DNA of 64,000 bases from Hymenobacter lapidarius (GTDB lineage: Bacteria > Bacteroidota > Bacteroidia > Cytophagales > Hymenobacteraceae): NCBI RefSeq assembly GCF_001816145.1, contig NZ_MDZB01000120.1, positions 94,121 through 158,120 on the forward strand, in the 5' to 3' direction. The notes under the pieces are model-generated. The model saw nothing but the letters and a program-made list of their open reading frames with translations. It searched no databases and had not been told where the DNA came from. Numbering within the stretch: position 1 is the stretch's first letter; the number at the start of each line of letters is the position of its first letter. The position numbers were made by a program, and so were the translations under genes. Positions 8,590-17,596 of the stretch are shown here, in pieces.

Positions 8590-11500
8590 ATGAAAACAAC
8601 CACTACCAAACCCAGCAGCTTAGGACGTGCTATTGGGAGTACCGCGGTACTACTTCTGTCCCTGCTGAAACCCGCATTCTCCCAAGCCCAGGCGGGCTCG
8701 GTTGTAATCAGCGAAGTGTACGCGAGCGGCGGAGCTACCGGTGCTTTCAAAAACGACTTTGTTGAGCTTTACAACAAAAGCAACACGCCGTTTGCGTTGA
8801 CGGGGTACTCCGTGCAGTACCACAGCGCCAATTCCAACAATAACTACACACTCGTGCCACTTACGGGCAGCATTCCGGCAAACGGCTACCTGCTGGTGGA
8901 GTTTGGCGGGCCCGCAAGCGGCACGCCTTTGCCTGCGCCTGACGAGACTAACAACACCAACCTGGCAACAGCCGGGGGCAAAATCGCCCTGGCCAACTCC
9001 ACTACAGAACTGCCCGGAACTACTACTGCCACCGATGCCGGGATTATCGACTTTGTTGGGTACGGCTCGGCCGAGCAGTTCGAAGGCACCTCTGCCGCCC
9101 CAGCCTTAACCGCCGCTACCAGCATTGAGCGCAAGGCGGTTGCCTCGTCTACCAGCGCATCCATGGCCGCTGGCGGAGCCGATGCGCAGCGGGGCAACGG
9201 GTTCGACAGCCAGAACAACGGCCAGGATTTTGTGGTGCGCAGCTCGCCCGAGCCCCAAAACCGCGCTTCGGCGCCCGAGACAGCGGCCACTGTGTTCTAC
9301 AATACCAAACAGCCTAATGGCCCGCTCAACGCCCTGGGTACCTACAGCAGCACACTGGATGGCACGGGTCCGTCGCCGACTAGCTTCAGCGCCAACTCCC
9401 AGCAGTTTATCGTCATTGGTGCCAATCGCACCCTCACCGGTGACCTGACCATAACGGGGACTGACTCGCGGCTCGTACTCGATACAAATGCCTCGTTCAC
9501 TGTGCCCGAGGCCTTTGACTACACCGGCACCCTGGAACTGAGCGACAACGCCACGCTGACCGAACTGAACGCCGACCCAGGCGTGGTTTTCAACAGCATC
9601 GCCGTCAGCAGCACCGTGGAATACGCGCAGGCCACGCCCTACATCGTGCCCGCCACGCCCTCCTACGGCAACCTCACCCTACGCAACGCCACCAAGCGGC
9701 TGAGCCCCGGCACCACCGTGGTGCGCGGCAACTTCCTGGCCAACAACGTAGGTGCCGCCAATCCCGACGTATTGGGCGGCGCGGCCGGTTCGGCTTCTAC
9801 CCTGAGCCTGGGGGGCAACTTTGCGCTCACCGGCACGGTCAACTTCAGCACCACTGCCGATGACCGCATTACGCTGGCCCTCACCAATACTACCACCCCA
9901 CAGGTGGTGAACGGCGGCGACAACACCATCAAGCTACTCAGCCTGACAACGAGCACCAACCAGGCTGGCGTTAGCCTCGCCGATGGCGCCAGCAACCTGG
10001 AACTGGGCAACAGCACGGACGGCGGCTACAACCTGGGCGCTGGTTCCGTGCTGGCAGTGGGCGGCAACACCCTGAGCTTTGTGCAGGGTGGCGGCGCTAC
10101 CATTGGCGCCGGTACCGGCCAGCTGGCCGTAAATGCCGGTTCGAGCCTCGTATTCAGTAAAAACAGCCCTGCTGAGTTAGGTACCCTGCGCCTAACCCCA
10201 ACCAGCACCCAGCTTGCCAACCTGACGGTGGACGCCGCCGGTGGGGGAGGACTAACGGCAAACGCCAATACCCTGACCCTGCCTCGTAGCCTCACCGTAA
10301 ACGGTTCCCTTACCCTTACCGCTGGCACGCTGGCCATTGGCGCCAACAATGTACTGACGCTGAATGGCCCGGTGGTGGCGGCTGCTACGGGTTTCCTGCG
10401 CGGCGCGGCCACTGCAGGCCTAGTAATAGGTGGCGCTGGTTCGCTGGCCGACATCCGCTTTGACAACGGCACCAGTGCCAATACCACCCTGGCCAGCTTT
10501 ACGCTGAATCGTTCGGGGGCTACCTTCACGCTGGCCTCTTCGCTGATTGTTGAGAATGCCTTTGCACTCAACAACGGCGTGTTTGCCATCGGCTCAAACA
10601 CGCTGACGTTGAATGGAACGGTTGCTACCTCTGCAACCGGCCTGCTAAAAGGCGGTCTTGAACCTTTAACTTTTGTAGCTACATCAGACGTGTACATTGG
10701 AGGAACCGGCCCACTTGGCACGCTGACCTTCGAGCCCTCGTCAGCGGTGCTCAACATATTGGTGCTAAACCGCCCCGGAGGAACCCTGACATTGGAAGGC
10801 AGCGCCGTGCAGATAACCACCCCCACCCTGACCAGCGGTGTCCTCAAGCTTAGCGATGGCGTTGGCCTGAACGTGACGGGGGTATTTGACGCCGACCCCG
10901 CAGTGGGTCGCCTTGCGGTCACGCCCACCTCGGTGCTGAGTTTCACTGGCTCGGGAGACATTGGTCCGCTGGCTTTTGTTGCGGGCCAGGATGTGCTCCA
11001 ACGTTTCACGCTGGACCGCGCGACAGGCACCGTCCCTACGGTTCAACTCACCACCACGCTCACGGTAAATGAGTTGTCCCTGACCCGGGGCCGCGTGTTT
11101 GTGCAGGGTAACAATAAGCTCATCGTATTGCCTGAGGGGAGCGTAACGGGTGGTGGCAATAATTCCTACACCAATACGCTGACTCAGTCTTCGGTAACCA
11201 ACCAGACCACCAAAACTGCGACGCTGGGCTTTCCGCTTGGGGTAGATGGGCAGTACCGTCCGCTTAACTTCTTAGTGGAAGACGTGAATGGGGGTACCAG
11301 CAGCTACACAGCTCACCAGTACGAAGCCCCTTCGCCGTCCCGGACCCTGCCGCCCACCTTGTCGCGCGTGTCGCAAATCCGGTACTACAACGTGGTGCGT
11401 GAGCCCGGTGGCACGAGTGTCTTGAACCGTGCCCGGATTACCTTAAACTACGACTTTGCCTCCGACGGCGTAACCCCGGCCACCGTTTCTTTTCTGCGCG

Positions 11501-12189
11501 TGGCCATGGCTGACCCCATCGATGACAGCAAGTGGAAGGATATCGGCGGCTCTGGCCTAGGCTCAAGCATTCAGTCTGATTTTTTCCCCGCTGGCCCCCT
11601 CGGTGACTTCACCCTGGCCACCGACAAACAGACGCCCCCCAACGCCAATCCGCTGCCGGTGGAGCTGGTGCGTTTCACGGCCGAGCGGCAGGCCGCGGGT
11701 GTGCGCCTGAACTGGGCCACGGCAAGCGAGCAAAACAGCGCCCGCTTCGAAGTGCAGCGCAGCCTTGATGGCCGCACGTTTGCGTCCGTCCTGTCGGTAG
11801 CGGCCCAAGGCAACAGCAGCCAGCTGCAGGCCTACAGCGCCCTGGACGCCCAGGCCCCCGCCAGCCGCCTTTACTACCGCCTGCGTCAGGTGGACGTGGA
11901 CGGCACGGTGGCCTTCTCCGAAGTGTTGACGGTGAGCGGTAACCGCGCCAGCGCCGGTGAGTTGAGTGTGTACCCCAACCCCGCCAGTGACCGCATCACG
12001 GCCGTGGTGCCCGCCGCCGAAGGTCGCACCTACCGCGTGCTCAACAGCCTGGGCCAGGTGCTCGACCGGGGCCGCGCCGCCGAGGCAAACCCGAGCGTGG
12101 ACGTGCGCCGCCTGCCGGCCGGCACCTACTTCCTCGAGCTGAACTCGGCCACCGGCCGCATGGTGCGCCGCTTTGTGAAGTACGACTAA
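8590..12189 (+). CDS. lamin-tail domain T9SS cargo protein, 1199 aa
   Basis: Secreted surface protein. I chose the ATG at 8590 because it opens a signal peptide (LLLSLLKPAFSQAQA); the frame also allows a TTG at 8563. After the signal peptide comes a lamin-tail domain at about 35-170 (VVISEVYASGG, NDFVELYNKS, FALTGYSVQY). A long repetitive stretch at about 230-900 follows, rich in Thr, Asn, Gly and Leu (repeats of the type TLNGTV, LTLTAGTLAIG), probably a beta-helix or stacked beta-solenoid. Near the C-terminus is the Fn3-like segment ELVRFTAERQAAGVRLNWAT, common before sorting domains. The last about 75 residues are a type A T9SS sorting domain (LSVYPNPASDRI ... LPAGTYFLEL ... RRFVKYD). It would cross the outer membrane by T9SS and be processed by a sortase. 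Ligand and function are unknown. Confidence 0.88.
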   Translation: MKTTTTKPSSLGRAIGSTAVLLLSLLKPAFSQAQAGSVVISEVYASGGATGAFKNDFVELYNKSNTPFALTGYSVQYHSANSNNNYTLVPLTGSIPANGYLLVEFGGPASGTPLPAPDETNNTNLATAGGKIALANSTTELPGTTTATDAGIIDFVGYGSAEQFEGTSAAPALTAATSIERKAVASSTSASMAAGGADAQRGNGFDSQNNGQDFVVRSSPEPQNRASAPETAATVFYNTKQPNGPLNALGTYSSTLDGTGPSPTSFSANSQQFIVIGANRTLTGDLTITGTDSRLVLDTNASFTVPEAFDYTGTLELSDNATLTELNADPGVVFNSIAVSSTVEYAQATPYIVPATPSYGNLTLRNATKRLSPGTTVVRGNFLANNVGAANPDVLGGAAGSASTLSLGGNFALTGTVNFSTTADDRITLALTNTTTPQVVNGGDNTIKLLSLTTSTNQAGVSLADGASNLELGNSTDGGYNLGAGSVLAVGGNTLSFVQGGGATIGAGTGQLAVNAGSSLVFSKNSPAELGTLRLTPTSTQLANLTVDAAGGGGLTANANTLTLPRSLTVNGSLTLTAGTLAIGANNVLTLNGPVVAAATGFLRGAATAGLVIGGAGSLADIRFDNGTSANTTLASFTLNRSGATFTLASSLIVENAFALNNGVFAIGSNTLTLNGTVATSATGLLKGGLEPLTFVATSDVYIGGTGPLGTLTFEPSSAVLNILVLNRPGGTLTLEGSAVQITTPTLTSGVLKLSDGVGLNVTGVFDADPAVGRLAVTPTSVLSFTGSGDIGPLAFVAGQDVLQRFTLDRATGTVPTVQLTTTLTVNELSLTRGRVFVQGNNKLIVLPEGSVTGGGNNSYTNTLTQSSVTNQTTKTATLGFPLGVDGQYRPLNFLVEDVNGGTSSYTAHQYEAPSPSRTLPPTLSRVSQIRYYNVVREPGGTSVLNRARITLNYDFASDGVTPATVSFLRVAMADPIDDSKWKDIGGSGLGSSIQSDFFPAGPLGDFTLATDKQTPPNANPLPVELVRFTAERQAAGVRLNWATASEQNSARFEVQRSLDGRTFASVLSVAAQGNSSQLQAYSALDAQAPASRLYYRLRQVDVDGTVAFSEVLTVSGNRASAGELSVYPNPASDRITAVVPAAEGRTYRVLNSLGQVLDRGRAAEANPSVDVRRLPAGTYFLELNSATGRMVRRFVKYD

Positions 12190-12239
12190 CCCTGCGCCGC
12201 ACGCTGCCCATCTGCGGCTGGCTGGTACAGTTGCTGGAA

Positions 12240-12266
12240 ATGCCCCCGCCCAGCGGGGGCATTTTT
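12240..12266 (+). terminator. rho-independent terminator
   Basis: A perfect 9 bp stem (ATGCCCCCGC / GCGGGGGCAT) with a 4-base loop and a following T-run lies about 50 bp after the stop codon of the lamin-tail protein. Confidence 0.9.
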
Positions 12267-12377
12267 GGGTAAAAAGGAATGCCTTTACTGGACTGCATAG
12301 GTCTTGCAGTACCTTTGAGCGGGCTTTGCAGCGCCTCGATTTACTACCATCAATCAGTCGTTTAAAAGTAAACGGGT

Positions 12378-12451
12378 TATCAGTTGCTTGTTGTCGGTCG
12401 GATAGTTTTGAATTTCTGACAACTGACAGCCAATGTCTAACAACTCAGTAC
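12378..12451. repeat. weak word-repeat inverted region
   Basis: Degenerate words of the type AACTGACA/ACAACT sit on the right side and their complement TCAGTTG/TTGTTGTC on the left, just ahead of the start codon at 12467. The match is loose compared with the other hairpins listed here. Confidence 0.35.
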
Positions 12452-12466
12452 CCACGTTCCTCCTGG

Positions 12467-14065
12467 ATGGTTAGTAGCATTTCCCTGGCCGAGCGCCGGT
12501 TTTCAATCCCCGTTGTCGTTCGCTATTCTTTGCTGGGGTTGCTCGTGCTGCTGCTCGGGGTCAGGTTGTCTTTTTTAGGAACCGGGGCCCTCGCGTTTCC
12601 CGATGAGGAGCGGTATTACCGCTCCGTAGAGGCAGTGGAGGCCCTAGTGGGCGGAGATGTTGCCGGATTCTGCGAACGACTTTCCCAGACGCAGGGCCGC
12701 CCCGGCGATGCCCTGTGGCGGGTGGCCCCGGCCAGCTTGCAGGTGCTGCTTGCGGAGGTGGCCGGCGTCAGCCCCCACAGTCCGGCCTCGCTCCTCATTC
12801 CGGTGGCGTTCAATTACCTCATCGTGCTGTGCTCGCTGCTGGTCTATTACCGCATAGGGCGGCAACTGCTGCGAAACGAGCCAGCCGCCCTGCTTAGCAC
12901 GCTGGTGTACGGCTGCCTCGTCAATACCAACCTCTACATTCGCCACATTCTGCCTTACGACGCGGCATTGCTGTGTTTTTTCCTCACCGTGCATTGGGTG
13001 CTGCGGCTGCGGCAGCGCCCGGAGCGGCGCACGTATTGGGCCGTCTTTTCCATCGGTGCGCTGTCGGCTCTCACGTTTGCCATCTACCCGGGCTACAATG
13101 CCGCGGTGGTAGTGGGGTGGGTGATGCTGCTGGAAAAGCGTGCCATCTGGCCATTCAATTGGCGGCGCCTGCTGAGCACCAGCGTGGTTTTCGCGTTGGG
13201 AGCCGCGGGCGTGCTGCTGCTGTTCGAGCTCCTTACCCAGGCCGGTGGCAGCTCGTATCTGGAATCCTGCATCAGCTTATCGAGTACCATCACGCAGGGG
13301 GATTTTGCCGATGGGTTTTCCTTCCTCTTCAAGTACCTGTTTGAGGCTGAGCGGAGCTTGGGCTACCTGCTTGTGGGGCTGGCCGCAGCCAGTGTGCCGG
13401 TGCTGCTGTACCGCCTGGCCCGCCGCCGCTGCCCAACCGTGGCCGCCTACGCCGAGCTGATTCGGGACAACATGCTTCTACTAAGCATGGTCCTAGCCTT
13501 TCTCGCCTACGCGGTGATGGTTTTCTACCAGGAGAAGCTCGTGTTTTACGGCCGGATTCTGCACCTGTACCTGCCGTTTTTCGTGCTGCTGCTCGCCAAG
13601 GTCCTGTATCCGGCCACCCGCCGTCTGCAGTTTGTTCCGGTGGCCCTGGTGGCCGGTACCGCGCTCTATTCCTTCGGCGTCTTTGCCGTCGAATACCACC
13701 GGATTGTGTATCCCCTCACCGTGCTCTACCAGCAGGTGCCCGGCCTGAAGAGCACCACCGTAGCGCATAAAAGCCAAACCGGCACCGCCGACAATGCCGA
13801 CTACTACCTGGCCCGCGCCCCACTGCTGGAGACGCCGACAACTGATACCAGCCGGCAGGCAGTACTGGTGAACGTGGCTTTCCTGTACCCCATTCACGCC
13901 GGAGTCTGGTGCAACATCGTTGAGCTCCCACCTTCCTACAAATTACTATTCAGTGCCCCTCACTTCCTGACGCTGCCCGCATATCCATTCGAAGGCTACC
14001 GGACCGAAGAACGGGATGTTATCAGCCACTGCAAGTACCAATGTCAGGTATACGTGCAGCAATAA
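12467..14065 (+). CDS. multi-pass membrane protein, GT-C glycosyltransferase-like
   Basis: This is an integral membrane protein of about 532 residues from the ATG at 12467. That start is preferred because the frame upstream of it is unstructured and overlaps a repeat. There are about ten hydrophobic segments, starting with VVVRYSLLGLLVLLLGVRLSFL. A motif FPDEERYYRS lies right after the first membrane helix. This is the position of the acidic, metal- or substrate-binding loop in GT-C enzymes such as the ArnT/PMT (GT39-like) group, which use lipid-linked sugars. The C-terminal part is extracytoplasmic and less hydrophobic. I infer a glycosyltransferase or glycan-assembly role from topology and this loop only. 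A close family assignment is not possible by eye. It appears to be transcribed alone. Confidence 0.65.
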   Translation: MVSSISLAERRFSIPVVVRYSLLGLLVLLLGVRLSFLGTGALAFPDEERYYRSVEAVEALVGGDVAGFCERLSQTQGRPGDALWRVAPASLQVLLAEVAGVSPHSPASLLIPVAFNYLIVLCSLLVYYRIGRQLLRNEPAALLSTLVYGCLVNTNLYIRHILPYDAALLCFFLTVHWVLRLRQRPERRTYWAVFSIGALSALTFAIYPGYNAAVVVGWVMLLEKRAIWPFNWRRLLSTSVVFALGAAGVLLLFELLTQAGGSSYLESCISLSSTITQGDFADGFSFLFKYLFEAERSLGYLLVGLAAASVPVLLYRLARRRCPTVAAYAELIRDNMLLLSMVLAFLAYAVMVFYQEKLVFYGRILHLYLPFFVLLLAKVLYPATRRLQFVPVALVAGTALYSFGVFAVEYHRIVYPLTVLYQQVPGLKSTTVAHKSQTGTADNADYYLARAPLLETPTTDTSRQAVLVNVAFLYPIHAGVWCNIVELPPSYKLLFSAPHFLTLPAYPFEGYRTEERDVISHCKYQCQVYVQQ

Positions 14066-14136
14066 GTCCGCCCTACAGAAAATCGTCTTGCCCAGCCATA
14101 CAACTGCTAATTCGCTCGCACCAAGCTGTCCATATT

Positions 14137-14243
14137 CTGTCATGCGGAGCGCAGCGAAGCATCCTATCACCGCAGAACAAGCCGTTCTAGTGCTGCAAGT
14201 CATTCAGCAGCGATAGGATGCTTCGCTGTGCTCAGCATGACAG
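14137..14243. repeat. GTCATGC-type palindromic repeat
   Basis: Inverted arms of about 32 bp (14137-14168 and 14212-14243) differ at a few positions: CTGTCATGCGGAGCGCAGCG then AAGCATCCTATC on one side and its complement on the other. A 43 bp spacer separates them. The core GTCATGC...GAAGCATC reappears at 48170-48275. Confidence 0.85.
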
Positions 14244-14267
14244 TTCCTGTTCGGATAAGCTCTAAAT

Positions 14268-14299
14268 GCAGAACGGCCACCCATTGGGTGGCGTTCTGC
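14268..14299 (-). terminator. hairpin downstream of iscA
   Basis: A near-perfect stem (GCAGAACG-CCACCCA against TGGGTGG-CGTTCTGC) lies 22 bp past the iscA stop. The T-run after it is poor (ATTTAG), so termination is likely but not certain. Confidence 0.5.
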
Positions 14300-14320
14300 A
14301 AAATCAGGTAGTGTGGCTGC

Positions 14321-14647
14321 TTATACCGAGAAGCTCTCGCCGCAGCCACACTCGCGCGAAGCGTTGGGGTTGTTGAACTGGAAGCCCTTGCCGTTGAGGC
14401 CATCGGAGAAGTCCAGCTCGGTGCCGGCCAGGTAAAGGAAGCTCTTCATGTCGACCACCACACGCACGCCTTTGTCCTCAAACTCCTGGTCCATGGGCCG
14501 CACTTCGTTGTCGAAATCCAGCTTGTAGCTCAGGCCCGAGCAGCCGCCCCCGGCCACGGAGGCCCGCAAGCGGTAGGTATCGTCGAGGTGGGCGTCCTCA
14601 ATGAGGCGCGCTACTTTTTCTTTGGCTTTATCGGATACGGTAATCAT
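14321..14647 (-). CDS. iscA: A-type iron-sulfur carrier (IscA/ErpA-like)
   Basis: This is a HesB/IscA-fold protein of 108 residues, the usual size. The three cluster-ligand cysteines are at C36 (GGGCSGLSY) and C100/C102 (CGCGESF). It would carry or transfer Fe-S clusters from the IscU scaffold to target enzymes. It is the last gene of the iscS-iscU-orf-iscA run on this strand, 119 bp after the unknown gene, with a hairpin after its stop codon. Whether it behaves as IscA, ErpA or SufA cannot be decided from sequence alone. Confidence 0.93.
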   Translation of the reverse strand: MITVSDKAKEKVARLIEDAHLDDTYRLRASVAGGGCSGLSYKLDFDNEVRPMDQEFEDKGVRVVVDMKSFLYLAGTELDFSDGLNGKGFQFNNPNASRECGCGESFSV

Positions 14648-14766
14648 GGCAGTAGGAGCAGGGCCTTGCTCGACTAATAGAATAATCGGAGGCGCAATTT
14701 AGACAAATTATAAACAAGGATGCTGTTTCCTTTGTTCCTTCGCCTTCTGCAGGCAGTGGTGTCCGG

Positions 14767-15159
14767 CTAAGAGCTGGGGTTGAGCACCACGCTAAACACC
14801 GTGATGGCATTGAGGTCGCGGCCGAAATAGAGCTTGTCCAATGCTTCATACGCATTGTGAGCGCGAAAGTAGGAGGTCTGCAGCTCTTTGTCGCCGCGGG
14901 TGCGCCACTGCAGCGTGTAGGAGCTTTCGGTGTCACGAAGCCGTTTCACGTAGTCCAGCATCTGTTGCAGGCAGTCCGCTTCGTCGCGGCCCGTCTCGAA
15001 GCGAAATAGAAAGGACTGGTGGTGGCGGGGGTTCAGCGTGACCAGGTCCAGCCGCGTCTGGCCTTCCAGCTCCCGAAACTCAAACCGCAACTGTGCGGCC
15101 TCCAGGCCCAGGTACTGCTGAATTTCGCGCTCCAGGCGGGCAACTTCAAATTCGTCCAT
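14767..15159 (-). CDS. conserved hypothetical protein inside the isc cluster
   Basis: This is a soluble protein of 130 residues and I do not recognise its family. It starts with an amphipathic helix (MDEFEVARLEREIQQYLGL) and continues with alternating strand-like and charged segments (FEFRELEGQTRLDLVTLN). There is no signal peptide, membrane helix or Cys motif; a single Cys is present. Codon use matches its neighbours. It lies between iscU (105 bp upstream, separated by a long hairpin) and iscA (119 bp downstream) on the same strand, so a role around Fe-S assembly is possible. That is inference from position only. Confidence 0.75.
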   Translation of the reverse strand: MDEFEVARLEREIQQYLGLEAAQLRFEFRELEGQTRLDLVTLNPRHHQSFLFRFETGRDEADCLQQMLDYVKRLRDTESSYTLQWRTRGDKELQTSYFRAHNAYEALDKLYFGRDLNAITVFSVVLNPSS

Positions 15160-15172
15160 TTGTCAAGGTAAA

Positions 15173-15257
15173 AGTTAAAAGTGAAGAGTTAAGGGTTATA
15201 AGCTTCTGGCCGGTTCGGGGCCAAAAACTTATAACCCTTAACTCTTCACTTTCAACT
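15173..15257. repeat. word-repeat hairpin between iscU and the unknown gene
   Basis: Arms of 30 bp (15173-15202 and 15228-15257) differ at a single base and are made of AGTTAAAAGTGAAG and AGTTAAGGGTTATAAG units. The loop is 25 bp and GC-rich. The repeat lies 7 bp before iscU ends and 13 bp after the next start codon. Confidence 0.9.
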
Positions 15258-15264
15258 CAAAAAA

Positions 15265-15675
15265 TTAGTGGTGCGCCATTTCCAGCGCGGGCAGGCCGTT
15301 CTTCACGCGGTAGTCCGAGATAGCCGACTTGATGGCATCCTCCGCCAGTACCGAACAATGGATTTTTACGGGCGGCAGGGCCAGCTCTTCCACAATTTCC
15401 ATGTTGTCGATGGCCAGGGCCTCGTCCACGGTTTTGCCTTTCAGCCACTCCGTTGCGAGCGATGAGGAGGCAATGGCCGAGCCGCAACCGAACGTCTTGA
15501 ATTTGGCGTCGATGATGGTGTTGGTGGCTTCGTCTACCTCAATCTGCAGGCGCATTACGTCGCCGCACTCAGGTGCGCCCACGAGGCCGGTGCCTACGTT
15601 CTTTTTGCTTTTATCCAGCGTGCCCACGTTGCGGGGGTTGCTGTAATGGTCGATAACCTTATCGGAGTAAGCCAT
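15265..15675 (-). CDS. iscU: iron-sulfur cluster scaffold IscU
   Basis: Scaffold protein of 136 residues on which IscS-derived sulfur and iron are assembled into [2Fe-2S] clusters. The three conserved Cys are C37 (ECGDVM), C64 (FGCGSAIA) and C107 (HCSVLAEDA). The LPPVK motif at 100-104 is the binding site for the HscA chaperone in known IscU proteins. HscA/HscB genes are not in this window. The gene starts 90 bp after iscS on the same strand, and the gap holds a word-repeat hairpin. Confidence 0.96.
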   Translation of the reverse strand: MAYSDKVIDHYSNPRNVGTLDKSKKNVGTGLVGAPECGDVMRLQIEVDEATNTIIDAKFKTFGCGSAIASSSLATEWLKGKTVDEALAIDNMEIVEELALPPVKIHCSVLAEDAIKSAISDYRVKNGLPALEMAHH

Positions 15676-15683
15676 GATTTTGG

Positions 15684-15762
15684 AGTTATGAGTTAAAAGT
15701 TATGAGTTAGGAGTTGAAAAGCTGAGTTGTGAGGGCAAATGAAAAACTCATAACTCATAACT
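15684..15762. repeat. word-repeat hairpin between iscS and iscU
   Basis: The left side is two direct copies of AGTTATGAGTTA-type words (15684-15694 and 15698-15708) plus degenerate AGTTG words. The right side (15746-15762) is the complement, ACTCATAACTCATAACT. Repeat density is high and no conserved element sequence is shared with other sites. Confidence 0.8.
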
Positions 15763-15765
15763 ATT

Positions 15766-16980
15766 CTAGTGTTCCGCCCACTCAATTTTGCTCAGGTCGA
15801 TGCCTTCCTGGAACATCTCCCACAGGGGCGACATTTCGCGGAGCTTGGTAACGGCCTCTTTTACGTGGCCGATGGCGTAGTCGATTTGCTCGTCGGTGGT
15901 GAAGCGGCTGAGGCCGAAACGCAGCGAAGAGTGCGCCAGGTCGTCGCTCAGGCCCAGGGCCTTGAGCACGTAGCTGGGTTCCAGCGAAGCCGAGGTGCAG
16001 GCTGAGCCCGACGATACCGCCAGGTCCTTCACGCCCATCATCAGGCCTTCGCCTTCTACGTATTTAAAGCTAATGTTGGTGACGTGGGGCAGGCGGTGTT
16101 CCACCGAGCCGTTCACGTAGCTTTCTTCCAGCGTCATCAGCTCTTTTTGCAGGCGGTCGCGCATCACACTCAGGCGAGTGGTGTCGGCGTCCATTTCCAG
16201 GCGGGCCAGCTCGCAGGCCTTGCCCAGGCCCACGATGCCGGGCACGTTGAGGGTACCGGAGCGCATGCCGCGCTCGTGGCCGCCGCCGTCCATCTGGGCG
16301 GTCACTTTCACCCGGGGGTTCTTGCGACGCACGTACAGCGCACCCACGCCCTTAGGACCGTACATTTTATGGGCCGTAAAGGCCATGATGTCGATGCCAT
16401 CGGCGTTGACGTCCACCGGAATTTTGCCTACTGCCTGGGTGCCGTCCGTCATAAACAGGGCACCGTGGCTGTGGGCGATTTTGGAGATTTCGCGGATGGG
16501 CTGAATAGTGCCCGTCTCATTGTTGCCGAACATGATGGCGACTAGGATGGTCTCCGGCGTCATGGCAGCTTCCAGCTCTGCGAGGCTGATGAGACCTTCC
16601 TCGTTCACGGGCAGGTAGGTCACGCGGCCGCCCAGCTTCTCAATGTGCTTGCAGGTGTCGAGCACGGCTTTGTGCTCGGTGGTGCAGGTAATGACGTGGT
16701 TGCCCTTCTGGCTGTACATCTCAAACACGCCTTTGATGCCGAGGTTGTCGGACTCGGTAGCGCCCGAAGTGAAGATGATTTCCTTGGGGTCGCAGCTGAT
16801 AAGCTTGGCGATTTGCTCGCGGGCGTAGTCCACGCCTTCTTCCGCAGCCCAGCCAAAGGGGTGGTTGCGCGAAGCGGCGTTGCCGAATACGTCGGTCAGG
16901 TAAGGCATCATGGCCTCCAGCACCCGCGGGTCGAGGGGGGTGGTGGCGTTGTTGTCGAGGTAAATGGGGAGCTTAAGCAT
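15766..16980 (-). CDS. iscS: cysteine desulfurase IscS
   Basis: PLP-dependent class V aminotransferase-fold enzyme of 404 residues that takes sulfur from cysteine for Fe-S clusters and tRNA thiolation. The N-terminus [14 protein letters not shown] is typical. The PLP Lys is K205 in [11 protein letters not shown]. The active-site Cys is C328 in [17 protein letters not shown], the IscS-type loop rather than the short SufS one. The C-terminal tail is the extended IscS type. It leads the iscS-iscU-orf-iscA run. No iscR regulator gene is adjacent, and the divergent gene is methylmalonyl-CoA epimerase. Confidence 0.97.
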   Translation of the reverse strand: MLKLPIYLDNNATTPLDPRVLEAMMPYLTDVFGNAASRNHPFGWAAEEGVDYAREQIAKLISCDPKEIIFTSGATESDNLGIKGVFEMYSQKGNHVITCTTEHKAVLDTCKHIEKLGGRVTYLPVNEEGLISLAELEAAMTPETILVAIMFGNNETGTIQPIREISKIAHSHGALFMTDGTQAVGKIPVDVNADGIDIMAFTAHKMYGPKGVGALYVRRKNPRVKVTAQMDGGGHERGMRSGTLNVPGIVGLGKACELARLEMDADTTRLSVMRDRLQKELMTLEESYVNGSVEHRLPHVTNISFKYVEGEGLMMGVKDLAVSSGSACTSASLEPSYVLKALGLSDDLAHSSLRFGLSRFTTDEQIDYAIGHVKEAVTKLREMSPLWEMFQEGIDLSKIEWAEH

Positions 16981-17071
16981 TGCGCGCAGCGGGATAGCAG
17001 AGTGTTAAACCAGCGAATAACTGGACTCCTGTAGAACACAGTTACAGGGCAATCAGTTTTCTTTGGATTCA

Positions 17072-17079
17072 CAAAAGTA
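17072..17079 (-). promoter_or_regulatory. probable -7 box of the isc operon
   Basis: TACTTTTG on the minus strand is an exact match to the Bacteroidota TANNTTTG element, about 90 bp before the iscS start. No good TTTG box is visible 19-21 bp further up, so the call rests on the -7 element. Confidence 0.5.
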
Positions 17080-17188
17080 GATACAATCTAAATAAGGAAT
17101 TGCCTCGGATTCTGGCAGGAGCCGAAATCACTCGGCAAAACCTCGTTTTTAGCCCTTTAAGTGGACTTTCCCTTTCTTTTTGCTCTCA

Positions 17189-17596
17189 ATGATAACCAAC
17201 CTCGAACACCTCGGCCTGGCCGTGAACGACCTGGAGGCGGCCACGGCGCTCTACACCACGCTGCTGGGCGCGGCCCCGTATAAGAAGGAGCACGTGGCCA
17301 GCGAAAACGTGGACACGGTTTTCTTTCGGGTGGGCGGCTCCAAAATTGAGCTGCTGGCCGGCACCTCGCCCGACAGCGCCATCACGAAGTTTCTGGCCAG
17401 AAAGCCGGAGGGCATCCACCACGTGGCCTTCGAGGTAGATGACATTTGGGCCGAGATGGCGCGGCTGCGCGGGGAGGGCTTCGTGTTGCTCAACGAGGAG
17501 CCCAAGCACGGAGCCGACAACAAGCTCGTGTGCTTCGTGCACCCCAAAAGCGCCGCCGGGGTGCTGGTGGAGCTCTGCCAGACCATCGCTGATTAG
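17189..17596 (+). CDS. mce: methylmalonyl-CoA epimerase
   Basis: Vicinal-oxygen-chelate fold enzyme of 135 residues that interconverts the (R) and (S) forms of methylmalonyl-CoA between propionyl-CoA and succinyl-CoA. Metal ligands are visible: His in LEHLGLAVNDL, His in GIHHVAFEVDD and a C-terminal Glu in VLVELCQ. The ATG at 17189 is favoured because it gives the standard opening MITNLEHLG; a TTG at 17180 would add three residues. The last codons and stop (GCTGATTAG) are part of a repeated CTGATTAGCG word, so the repeat has shaped the gene end. Confidence 0.94.
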   Translation: MITNLEHLGLAVNDLEAATALYTTLLGAAPYKKEHVASENVDTVFFRVGGSKIELLAGTSPDSAITKFLARKPEGIHHVAFEVDDIWAEMARLRGEGFVLLNEEPKHGADNKLVCFVHPKSAAGVLVELCQTIAD

